DNA of 10,289 nucleotides, taken from assembly GCA_023420435.1 (NCBI GenBank), contig JAEZWE010000065.1, positions 1 to 10,289 of the forward strand, given 5' to 3'. Positions 1-5,605 of the stretch are shown here, piece after piece; the first letter of the stretch is position 1, and each line of letters starts with the position of its first letter. This DNA comes from Bacteroidota bacterium. GTDB taxonomy: Bacteria > Bacteroidota > Bacteroidia > Flavobacteriales > Weeksellaceae. The translations under genes were made by a program, and so were the position numbers. The notes beneath the pieces were generated by a model. It had not been told where the DNA came from and did not search any database. It saw only the letters and a list, made by a program, of their open reading frames with translations.

Positions 1-51
1 ATAATCTACTAAAATTTTACGTTTTCCTTTATGAAGATAATTGTCGTGCAT
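1..51 (-). CDS. Start of divergent gene, possibly protein-L-isoaspartate O-methyltransferase (partial)
   Basis: Reading leftwards from an ATG at 51-49, the frame is open to the window edge and encodes MHDNYLHKGKRKILVDY. An in-frame TAA at 60-58 makes this the first possible ATG, and a -7 element lies about 50 bases upstream of it. The HKGKRKxLVDY segment resembles my memory of the N-terminus of flavobacterial protein-L-isoaspartate (D-aspartate) O-methyltransferase (Pcm), a cytoplasmic repair enzyme that methylates damaged aspartyl residues. The SAM-binding motifs would lie outside the window, so only 17 residues support the assignment. The gene is divergent from the oxidoreductase at 208. 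That a gene starts here is fairly likely; its identity is tentative. Confidence 0.45.
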   Translation of the reverse strand, partial: MHDNYLHKGKRKILVDY

Positions 52-60
52 AAAAAATTA

Positions 61-174
61 GGTTTCAGGGCTTAGGTTTTAGTTTTAACAAAATCTTTTT
101 AACAAAAATAACAGAAAAATGTTTTAATAAAAACTTGCAAGGAAACTAATTCCTAAAACCTAAGCCCTAAATCC
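61..174. repeat. Long-looped imperfect inverted repeat (22-base arms)
   Basis: The arms at 61-82 and 153-174 are reverse complements at 20 of 22 positions, with a perfect 16-base core (67-82 against 153-168; core starts AGGGCTTAGG). They are separated by about 70 AT-rich bases. The arms are built from CCTAA/CCCTAAA-like units and fill most of the divergent intergenic space. The spacing is too long for an intrinsic terminator. A REP-like dispersed element or a remnant of a small mobile element is possible; I cannot test copy number from one window. Confidence 0.6.
103..110 (-). promoter_or_regulatory. Candidate -7 promoter element for the leftward gene
   Basis: The - strand reads TATTTTTG, a full match to the Bacteroidota -7 consensus TAnnTTTG, about 50 bases upstream of the leftward ATG at 51. 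No convincing TTTG/TTG -33 element lies at 17-20 bases spacing. The element falls inside the loop of the inverted repeat 61-174, so a transcript from here would carry the 61-82 arm in its leader. Confidence 0.4.
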
Positions 175-183
175 TAAAATTAT

Positions 184-191
184 TATCTTTA
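184..191 (+). promoter_or_regulatory. Weak candidate -7 element for the oxidoreductase gene
   Basis: TATCTTTA matches seven of eight positions of TAnnTTTG counting the free ones (the last G is A) and ends 16 bases before the ATG at 208. There is no recognisable -33 element, because that position falls inside the right arm of the inverted repeat 61-174. It would leave a very short leader. Confidence 0.3.
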
Positions 192-207
192 CAAAAATCA
201 AAATTCT

Positions 208-1170
208 ATGCTAAAAGCAGGTTTAGTAGGAGCTGGGCATCTGGGGAAAATTCATTTAAAACTTCTTCAACAATCCGATAAATACGAGTTAATCGGTTTT
301 TTTGATCCCGATAAAGAAAACGGAAAAAAACTGGAAGCTGAATTTGGTTATCCTTTTTTCGAAAATTTTGAGGAATTACTTTCACAAGTTGAGATGATGG
401 ATATTGTAACCCCAACTTTGTATCATTATGACTATGCGATGAAAGCCATCGAAAACCATAAACATTTTTTTATCGAAAAACCAATTACTCAAACACTGCC
501 ACAGGCGGAAGAAATTTTATATAAATGCCGTGAATTTGGGATAAAAGCCCAAGTTGGACATGTGGAAAGATACAATCCTGCTTTTATTGCCACAAAAGAT
601 TTTATCAAAAATCCGATGTTTATCGAAATTCACCGTTTAGCGGAATTTAATCCTCGTGGAACGGATGTTTCTGTGGTTTTGGATTTGATGATTCACGATT
701 TGGATATATTGTTGTCCATCGTAAAATCGAAAGTAAAGCAAATTCATGCTTCCGGAGTTTGTGTGGTTTCCAAAACACCGGATATTTGCAACGCCCGAAT
801 TGAATTTGAAAACGGCTGTGTTGCGAATTTAACAACTTCCAGAATTTCGATGAAAGCGATGCGCAAATCCCGATTTTTTCAACAGGATGCCTATATTTCT
901 GTAGATTTTTTAGAGAAGAAAGCCGAAGTTATAAGAATGAAAGAAGCTCCTGAAAATCCTTCCGATTTTGATATGATTATCGAAAATTCTGAGGGCGAAA
1001 AAAATCAAATTCTATTTGAATATCCTAACATTCAGCCTAACAATGCGATTTTGGACGAATTGAATTCTTTTGCAGAAGCAATTTTAGAAAATAAAAATGT
1101 AGAAGTTTCTTTGGAAGACGGAACTGAAGCTTTAAAAGTAGCTTTGGAAGTAAAGAAGTTAATCGGATAA
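208..1170 (+). CDS. Gfo/Idh/MocA-family NAD(P)-dependent oxidoreductase
   Basis: This is a 320-residue cytoplasmic dehydrogenase of the Gfo/Idh/MocA family, whose members oxidise or reduce sugars, sugar nucleotides and cyclitols. The N-terminal Rossmann fold shows G8-A-G10-H-L-G13, with an acidic D33 at the end of strand 2, suggesting an NAD preference. The family EKP motif is at residues 90-92, and its lysine helps catalysis and cofactor binding. The D159-xxx-H163-D164 motif matches the catalytic Asp/His positions of the C-terminal domain. The GHVERYNP stretch (117-124) resembles UDP-N-acetylglucosamine 3-dehydrogenase-like members (GnnA type), but the true substrate cannot be read from the sequence. 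The start fits because the fold begins at residue 4. The next gene follows after 7 bases, so the two are probably co-transcribed. Confidence 0.9.
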   Translation: MLKAGLVGAGHLGKIHLKLLQQSDKYELIGFFDPDKENGKKLEAEFGYPFFENFEELLSQVEMMDIVTPTLYHYDYAMKAIENHKHFFIEKPITQTLPQAEEILYKCREFGIKAQVGHVERYNPAFIATKDFIKNPMFIEIHRLAEFNPRGTDVSVVLDLMIHDLDILLSIVKSKVKQIHASGVCVVSKTPDICNARIEFENGCVANLTTSRISMKAMRKSRFFQQDAYISVDFLEKKAEVIRMKEAPENPSDFDMIIENSEGEKNQILFEYPNIQPNNAILDELNSFAEAILENKNVEVSLEDGTEALKVALEVKKLIG

Positions 1171-1177
1171 AAAATCA

Positions 1178-2059
1178 ATGAAAAAAATAACTCTTCTTTT
1201 ATTTATATTTTCTTCAGCTTTCCTATTTTCTCAAAAATCTGAATTAAGAAATCAAATTTCAGAAATCACAAAAAACAGGCAAGCTACTGTTGCAGTTTCC
1301 ATCAAAGGAATTGATTTTCCCTTTGAACTGAACAATGAAAATGCCAATAAAAAACTTCCGATGTTGAGCGTTTTTAAGTTTCATATCGGTTTAGCTGTTT
1401 TGGATTTTGTAGACCAAGGAAAATTGAAACTCGATCAAAAATTTTTAATAAAAAAAGAAGATTTATTACCAAAAACCCATAGTCCATTTCGCGACAAATT
1501 CCCGGAAGGTAATGTAGAAGCTACTTTGGATGAGCTGATTTTTCATTCAGTTTCCTGGAGTGACAATAATACCACAGACATTCTGCTGAAAATTATTGGT
1601 GGAACTGATACTGTTCAAAAATTCATGAACGAAAAAAAAGTAAAAAATTTCCAAATAAAATACAACGAGAAGCAAATGCATCAAGGAAAAGAATTTTTGT
1701 ATCCTAACTATACCTCTACAAAATCTTTGAGCCAGCTTTATAAAGATTTTTACAACGGAAAAATCGTTTCTGAAAAATCTACCGAATATTTGTATCAAAT
1801 TTTATTGAAAACCGAAACTGGAATCAACAAACTAAAGCAAAATTTACCTAAAGGAATCGTTGCTCACAAAACTGGATCTTCAGGAAAAGTCGACAATCTC
1901 ACCATTGCAGAAAACGACAGTGGAATTGTAACTCTTCCCAACGGAAAACGTTACGCCATTTCTGTTTTTGTAATTGATTCTAAAGAATGTTACGATACCA
2001 ATTGCAAAATGATTTCGGATATTTCGAAAATTACTTTTGATTATCTTAGCAAAAAATAA
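1178..2059 (+). CDS. bla: Class A (subclass A2) beta-lactamase, secreted serine hydrolase
   Basis: This 293-residue periplasmic serine beta-lactamase hydrolyses beta-lactams through an acyl-enzyme. A signal peptide is visible (MKKITLLLFIFSSAFLFSQ) with no lipobox cysteine. All class A motifs are present: S64-V-F-K67 (Ambler S70-x-x-K73), S128-D-N130 (Ambler SDN), E164 in the omega loop (Ambler E166) and K231-T-G233 (Ambler KTG). The omega loop reads NEKQMH, with His at Ambler 170 and no Arg at 164. That is typical of subclass A2 enzymes such as PER, CIA and CGA from Bacteroidota. The only two cysteines, C271 and C276, lie near the C-terminus and could form a disulfide. The substrate range cannot be predicted here. 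The gene is 7 bases downstream of the oxidoreductase, and I see no regulator nearby. Confidence 0.93.
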   Translation: MKKITLLLFIFSSAFLFSQKSELRNQISEITKNRQATVAVSIKGIDFPFELNNENANKKLPMLSVFKFHIGLAVLDFVDQGKLKLDQKFLIKKEDLLPKTHSPFRDKFPEGNVEATLDELIFHSVSWSDNNTTDILLKIIGGTDTVQKFMNEKKVKNFQIKYNEKQMHQGKEFLYPNYTSTKSLSQLYKDFYNGKIVSEKSTEYLYQILLKTETGINKLKQNLPKGIVAHKTGSSGKVDNLTIAENDSGIVTLPNGKRYAISVFVIDSKECYDTNCKMISDISKITFDYLSKK

Positions 2060-2076
2060 ATTTAATCCTAAATAAT

Positions 2077-2092
2077 GAGACATTTAAGTCTC
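2077..2092. promoter_or_regulatory. Small dyad upstream of the hydroxyacyl-CoA dehydrogenase start
   Basis: GAGAC(2077-2081) and GTCTC(2088-2092) form a 5-base-pair inverted repeat with a 6-base AT spacer, 18 bases before the preferred ATG at 2111. There is no T tract on either side that would make it a normal terminator; A residues follow on the + strand. It could be an operator or an RNA hairpin that affects which ATG is used. It is short enough to be chance. Confidence 0.3.
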
Positions 2093-2110
2093 AAAAAAAA
2101 TCAAAAAAAC

Positions 2111-3001
2111 ATGAAAAACATCGTCGTTATTGGAGCTGGAACCATGGGAAACGGAATTGCCCACACTTTTGCACAAACCGGTTTTAAAGTAAATTTGGTA
2201 GATGTAAATCAAGAAAGTCTGGATCGTGGACTAAAAACCATCACCACAAATCTCGACAGAATTATCGCCAAAGGAAATCTTACTGAAGAGCAAAAATCTG
2301 AAACTTTAGGCAATATCACTACTTTCACAGAACTTTCTGATGCTGCAAAAAATGCCGATTTAATTGTAGAAGCAGCTACTGAAAATCTCGATTTGAAATT
2401 GAAGATTTTCAAAAATATGGACGAACTTGCTCCTGAAAACTGCATTTTAGCAACCAACACATCGTCCATTTCCATTACCAAAATTGCTTCCGCAACTAAA
2501 AGACCCGAAAAAGTAATCGGAATGCATTTTATGAATCCAGTTCCAATTATGAAATTGGTGGAAATTATTAAAGGTTACTCTACTTCTCAGGAAACGTACA
2601 ACACGGTTGCAGAAATGTCCAAAACTTTAGGAAAAGTTCCGGTTGAAGTAAATGATTATCCCGGGTTTGTTGCCAACAGAATTTTAATGCCCATGATTAA
2701 CGAATCCATCGAAACTTTATACAACGGCGTTGCCGGAGTTGAAGAAATTGATACGGTGATGAAATTGGGAATGGCGCATCCAATGGGACCTTTACAATTA
2801 GCCGATTTTATTGGATTAGATGTTTGTTTAGCCATTTTGAATGTAATGTATGACGGTTTCAAAAATCCGAAATATGCGCCAAATCCATTGTTGGTCAATA
2901 TGGTAACAGCAGGTAAATTAGGCGTAAAATCCGGGGAAGGTTTTTATGATTACTCAGAATCCAAAAAAGCAGAAAAAGTTTCAAAAATGTTTTTGAAATA
3001 G
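2111..3001 (+). CDS. hbd: 3-hydroxybutyryl-CoA / 3-hydroxyacyl-CoA dehydrogenase
   Basis: This cytoplasmic enzyme interconverts 3-hydroxyacyl-CoA and 3-oxoacyl-CoA using NAD, in fatty-acid, butanoate or phenylacetate-type degradation. Starting at 2111 gives 296 residues, the usual length for the single-domain family. The Rossmann motif G8-A-G10-T-M-G13 and D31 fit NAD binding. The catalytic residues are S118 (NTSS), H139 (GMHFMNP), E151 (LVEII) and N189 (GFVANR), and their spacing equals that of human HAD S137/H158/E170/N208. The C-terminal dimerisation domain has HPMGPLQLADFIGLD and ends with the usual KSGEGFYDY. An in-frame ATG at 2075 would add 12 Lys-rich residues; I prefer 2111 because the fold begins directly after it. 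The gene follows the beta-lactamase after 51 bases with no terminator between. Confidence 0.95.
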   Translation: MKNIVVIGAGTMGNGIAHTFAQTGFKVNLVDVNQESLDRGLKTITTNLDRIIAKGNLTEEQKSETLGNITTFTELSDAAKNADLIVEAATENLDLKLKIFKNMDELAPENCILATNTSSISITKIASATKRPEKVIGMHFMNPVPIMKLVEIIKGYSTSQETYNTVAEMSKTLGKVPVEVNDYPGFVANRILMPMINESIETLYNGVAGVEEIDTVMKLGMAHPMGPLQLADFIGLDVCLAILNVMYDGFKNPKYAPNPLLVNMVTAGKLGVKSGEGFYDYSESKKAEKVSKMFLK

Positions 3002-3005
3002 TGAT

Positions 3006-3027
3006 TTGAACTTGAACGGTTTTGAAC
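3006..3027 (+). repeat. Three TTGAAC hexamers after the dehydrogenase gene
   Basis: TTGAAC occurs at 3006-3011, 3012-3017 and 3022-3027, so two copies are adjacent and the third begins 10 bases after the second. They lie in the 86-base gap before the membrane-protein gene. This might be a direct-repeat protein-binding site near a promoter, but no TAnnTTTG element follows at a suitable distance, and AT-rich hexamers can recur by chance. Confidence 0.25.
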
Positions 3028-3043
3028 ATAATAAAAATTTAAA

Positions 3044-3091
3044 ATGAATGCATTGTTAGAGCTTAAAGCTCTAACAACGCTATTAAAATGA
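3044..3091 (+). CDS. Candidate leader peptide (uORF) coupled to the membrane-protein gene
   Basis: An ATG at 3044, preceded by the A-rich leader usual in these genomes, opens a 15-codon frame encoding MNALLELKALTTLLK. Its TGA stop (3089-3091) overlaps the ATG of the next gene (3088-3090), the classical ATGA arrangement for translational coupling. Six of the 15 residues are leucine, and the frame runs straight through the 25-base dyad at 3053-3077, as leader peptides of attenuators do. Nothing else shows that it is translated. The codons inside the dyad may look like a peptide simply because the palindrome has no stop in this frame. It is reported as a candidate only. Confidence 0.3.
   Translation: MNALLELKALTTLLK
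3050..3080. promoter_or_regulatory. Strong palindrome/hairpin before the membrane-protein gene
   Basis: Bases 3053-3077 form a perfect dyad: TTGTTAGAGCTT pairs with AAGCTCTAACAA around a single central base at 3065. Two more pairs (3050-3051 with 3079-3080) extend it after one mismatch. As RNA this is a stable stem with at least 10 pairs, ending 10 bases before the ATG at 3088. No T tract follows on either strand, so it is not a typical intrinsic terminator. An operator, an attenuator-like RNA element or a dispersed palindromic repeat are the options. Confidence 0.7.
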
Positions 3092-4410
3092 AAAATCCTA
3101 AACAACAGAAAATCATATCAATAACAATGATCATTGCTACCACAGTAATGATTATTTTACGTTTTCTGCTCAACGAAAAAGGACGTGTAAATCCGGATTC
3201 CATAAGATATCAGCGCTTTGCCAGAGTTTTGCCGGAAATCGACAATACGGTAACTCCACTTGGTTATCCTTTAGGAATAAAATTTTTTACCTTTTTTGGT
3301 TTGGATGAATTTTGGAGCAGCAAAGTTTTGGGAATTTTAGCTTACTTTTTCATTCTTTATTTTGCTTGGAAGAAAAAGTTTTATTTTAAAGAAAGCCTTG
3401 TTATGATGGCACTTTTCAGCTATGTTTCCATTTTTTCTTTTACGATGAGCGAACCGATGATTCTTCCTTTTGTTTTTGTATTTCTTTATATTTCAAAAAA
3501 TGTCATTTTAGGAAAAATATCCGGTTTTAAATCGGTTTTTTGGCTTTCATTACTTCTTATTTTGCTTTACAATATTCGGTATAGCGCGCTTTTTATTATT
3601 GCTGGAACTGCAGTTTTTGGAATTTTAAACTATAAAAAAAACTATGGAAAAAGGTTTCTTTTTAGTGGAATAATTGGTTTGTTCTTCATTATTTTATACA
3701 AATTCACTTTTATCGATTATTTTAACGAAGATTATGTGGATCAATGGTTAAGTATTGGTTTGCACCCAACTTCAAAACTTTTGATTGAGCTTTTCCAAGG
3801 ATTAAGCACCAGTTTTAATCCTTTCATTCATATTGCAAATCCAGCTGGTGGAATGGTGAATTATGCCATTTATGGAATTGGTTTATTAAATATTTTCTTA
3901 ATTGTTTTTCTTTTCATCAAAAATAAATTAAATGAAACGGAAAAATTCTTTGTTTTTATCAGTGTATTTTCAATTATTTGTTCCTACTTCATTCAATATT
4001 TTTATTCGGTCAATGCGATTGATTATCGTTTGATGTCACCTTTTATTCTCCCCATTTGGTTGATATATTTTAATAAAATTTTCCAGATTTTTGGAAAAGC
4101 AACCTATACAATTGCTGTTTTTAGCCTTTTAACTGGTTTTGCTTTTACATGGCTATCCAAAGGAAATTATTTGGAAAACCGAAAGGAAATCTCCCAGTTT
4201 CTAAAAGAAGAAAAATTTGAAAATAAAAAAATTACTTTCTTTCTCACCGATGAAAAAAATCTGGAGGAAATGCAGGTTGCGGAGTTAATTAGTACCGTAA
4301 ATCCAAGGGTTTACATCACTTTTAAACCGGAAGACACCTTAAAAAACACTACTTTTTGGAGAGAACGTGTGTTGCGAAAAATAAAAATTGATAAAAATAA
4401 ATATCAATAA
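3088..4410 (+). CDS. Polytopic inner-membrane protein, GT-C glycosyltransferase-like
   Basis: I do not recognise this 440-residue protein by family. About nine to eleven hydrophobic helices are visible, roughly at residues 9-28, 79-96, 103-135, 146-180, 190-208, 257-277, 285-303, 316-334 and 340-358. A soluble tail of about 80 residues is rich in Lys and Glu. After the first helix comes NPDSIRYQRFA...PLGYPLG (35-63). An Asp in the first large loop followed by a GYP motif is the layout of GT-C/ArnT-PMT lipid-linked sugar transferases, and a later SEP near the third segment fits their second acidic site. I infer a possible role in transferring sugars to envelope glycans or lipids; a transporter or polymerase cannot be excluded. 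It lies 86 bases after the dehydrogenase gene, behind the palindrome at 3050-3080, and may be controlled by it. Confidence 0.75.
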   Translation: MKNPKQQKIISITMIIATTVMIILRFLLNEKGRVNPDSIRYQRFARVLPEIDNTVTPLGYPLGIKFFTFFGLDEFWSSKVLGILAYFFILYFAWKKKFYFKESLVMMALFSYVSIFSFTMSEPMILPFVFVFLYISKNVILGKISGFKSVFWLSLLLILLYNIRYSALFIIAGTAVFGILNYKKNYGKRFLFSGIIGLFFIILYKFTFIDYFNEDYVDQWLSIGLHPTSKLLIELFQGLSTSFNPFIHIANPAGGMVNYAIYGIGLLNIFLIVFLFIKNKLNETEKFFVFISVFSIICSYFIQYFYSVNAIDYRLMSPFILPIWLIYFNKIFQIFGKATYTIAVFSLLTGFAFTWLSKGNYLENRKEISQFLKEEKFENKKITFFLTDEKNLEEMQVAELISTVNPRVYITFKPEDTLKNTTFWRERVLRKIKIDKNKYQ

Positions 4411-4416
4411 TTTTAT

Positions 4417-4424
4417 TATCTTTG
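4417..4424 (+). promoter_or_regulatory. -7 promoter element for the acidic protein gene
   Basis: TATCTTTG is an exact match to TAnnTTTG and ends 23 bases before the ATG at 4448, just after the stop codon of the membrane-protein gene. A TTG at 4388-4390 is too far upstream (26 bases between) to be a confident -33 element. The leader is A-rich without a Shine-Dalgarno sequence. Confidence 0.5.
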
Positions 4425-4447
4425 GAAGACGTTAAAACATTAAAAAA

Positions 4448-4690
4448 ATGAAATTACCAAAGTTTTTATTAGCTGATAATTCAGAATTTCCTGAGGATTT
4501 GTTTGTTGTACACACGGAATATCCGCGTTTTATCCTCAACGTTGAAGAAGAAGAAGTAGAATGGTTGGACGACTTGGAAGGAGACGACGAAGAAACCATG
4601 GCAGATGAAGCTACAAAAGTAGTGGAACAAGCTTTCAAATGGTGTGATGATGAACTTGCAAAATACGATGAAGAAGAAGACGAAGAATAA
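4448..4690 (+). CDS. Small highly acidic protein of unknown function
   Basis: This is an 80-residue cytoplasmic protein with no signal peptide or membrane segment. About 30 of the 80 residues are Asp or Glu (11 D, 19 E), against five Lys and one Arg. The N-terminal half (MKLPKFLLADNSEFPEDLF, then VVHTEYPRFILNV) looks like a folded beta-type core. A Glu-rich run (33-38), WLDDLEGDDEE, a likely amphipathic helix with a single Cys (KWCDD) and a DEEEDEE tail follow. I think similar proteins occur across Flavobacteriia, but I cannot name a family or function. It has its own -7 element and terminator, which argues for a real, separately expressed gene. The serine-rich frame on the opposite strand over the same bases is only the complement of the GAA/GAT codons. 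Confidence 0.8.
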   Translation: MKLPKFLLADNSEFPEDLFVVHTEYPRFILNVEEEEVEWLDDLEGDDEETMADEATKVVEQAFKWCDDELAKYDEEEDEE

Positions 4691-4704
4691 TTTTTAAAGA
4701 AAAT

Positions 4705-4730
4705 AAAAGTGACAAAATCTGTCACTTTTT
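4705..4730 (+). terminator. Rho-independent terminator of the acidic protein gene
   Basis: A 10-base-pair stem (AAAAGTGACA 4705-4714 with TGTCACTTTT 4720-4729) encloses a 5-base loop and runs into TTTTTGTTTTT on the + strand. It begins 15 bases after the stop codon at 4690. Confidence 0.85.
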
Positions 4731-4748
4731 GTTTTTCAAAAAAAATAA

Positions 4749-4782
4749 AAAAATCCTGAGAAAATAGATTCTCAGGATTTTT
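4749..4782 (-). terminator. Terminator of the first beta-barrel gene (usable in both directions)
   Basis: A 14-base-pair stem (4749-4762 with 4769-4782, core AATCCTGAGAA) has a 6-base loop. A-rich sequence on the left and T-rich on the right make it a possible bidirectional terminator. It lies 17 bases beyond the stop of the leftward gene 4800-5453, and on the - strand it runs into a long T-rich stretch. It also backs up the + strand terminator at 4705-4730 between these converging genes. Confidence 0.85.
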
Positions 4783-4799
4783 CAATTATGATGTTTATA

Positions 4800-5453
4800 T
4801 TATTTGAAAAGATATTTCACTCCAAACATGATGTTGGACATATCCACACCAATACTAAAATTATCAACACTTTTACCATTTTCAGGCTTCATGTTGGAAT
4901 AACCTACAGCACCTATTGTTGCTTCAAGTGACCAGTTTTCGTTGATAAAATAATCCAAACCAGGTCTTACGAAAACACCTACTGAAGTATATTTATCTTC
5001 TGTATTAAATGAATTTGCAGGAACTATTCCGGCTAAAGCAGCAGGAATTTCAACTTCAGTTTCCATTTTTCCAAAAGAAACTGGAACATCAATTTGTCCA
5101 AAGAAATATAATTTATTGGAAAGATCCCAATATCTTCTTGCAAATGGCTGAATTACAAATGAAGTGTTGGTTTGTTCAGCAGCTAAAGTATATCCCATAA
5201 TATCCATAGAAACATCGGAAGTATTTCCTTGGAAACCAATTCCACCTCCAATTGCCCAGTTTGCAGAAACAAAAGTAGCAATAGTAGGCATAAAAGAATA
5301 ATTGTGAACCGTAGTATTGGTATTGTTATCTTTCATGTAATCGTATCCTACTCTTCCGGTAATAAAGGTTGTTCCATCAAGGTTAGAACCTGTAGTTTGT
5401 GCATTAACACCTGCAAAAAAAGCAACTGCAGCAGCCAGTAATAATTTTTTCAT
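4800..5453 (-). CDS. Outer-membrane beta-barrel protein (porin-like family)
   Basis: This 217-residue exported protein has the signal peptide MKKLLLAAAVAFFAGVNAQ (1-19), with cleavage expected around the NAQ site. The mature part alternates polar and hydrophobic or aromatic residues in short strands (for example FITGRVGYDYM, SNIMFGVKYLFK). It has glycine-rich turns and ends in a phenylalanine-lysine strand, as expected for a small outer-membrane barrel recognised by the BAM machinery. The length suggests about eight strands. No ligand or transport function can be read. It is the last of three leftward barrel genes with alike signal peptides, and has its own -7 element at 5474-5481 and a terminator at 4749-4782. 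An OmpW-like or generic outer-membrane beta-barrel (PF13505/PF13568-type) label fits. Confidence 0.85.
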   Translation of the reverse strand: MKKLLLAAAVAFFAGVNAQTTGSNLDGTTFITGRVGYDYMKDNNTNTTVHNYSFMPTIATFVSANWAIGGGIGFQGNTSDVSMDIMGYTLAAEQTNTSFVIQPFARRYWDLSNKLYFFGQIDVPVSFGKMETEVEIPAALAGIVPANSFNTEDKYTSVGVFVRPGLDYFINENWSLEATIGAVGYSNMKPENGKSVDNFSIGVDMSNIMFGVKYLFK

Positions 5454-5473
5454 AATTTAAAATATTAAGGGTG

Positions 5474-5481
5474 CAAAAATA
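5474..5481 (-). promoter_or_regulatory. -7 promoter element for the beta-barrel gene 4800-5453
   Basis: The - strand reads TATTTTTG, a full match to TAnnTTTG, 20 bases upstream of the ATG at 5453. No TTG stands at 17-20 bases further upstream, so only the -7 half is supported. Confidence 0.5.
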
Positions 5482-5605
5482 CGTTGTTCCCTTTTTTCAT
5501 GAGTTATTAAAAAAATGATTTTTGTCATCCTTCAAGTTTCAGTTTTTTAGTTTTAAATATTTTTTATAAATGATATCTTTTCATTTACTTAACTATTAGA
5601 AATAA

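Noticed and set aside
61..174. Telomere-like or CRISPR-like repeat
   Set aside because: There is only one inverted pair with no regular repeat-spacer series, and the CCCTAA units are too few and irregular.
206..415. - strand frame overlapping the start of the oxidoreductase gene
   Set aside because: It is a shadow of the oxidoreductase gene, whose Rossmann motif clearly fixes the + strand frame.
4748..4782. Transposon end or IS inverted repeat between the converging genes
   Set aside because: The short loop and flanking A and T tracts are explained by a terminator. No transposase gene or target duplication is visible.
4432..4785. Open serine-rich frame on the - strand opposite the acidic protein gene
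   Set aside because: It is the complement of repeated GAA/GAT codons and crosses two terminators. The + strand gene has a promoter, a better composition and a fitting terminator.
5009..5441. Two open + strand frames within the first barrel gene
   Set aside because: The - strand frame has a signal peptide, barrel strands, promoter and terminator. The + strand frames have low-complexity composition and no such support.
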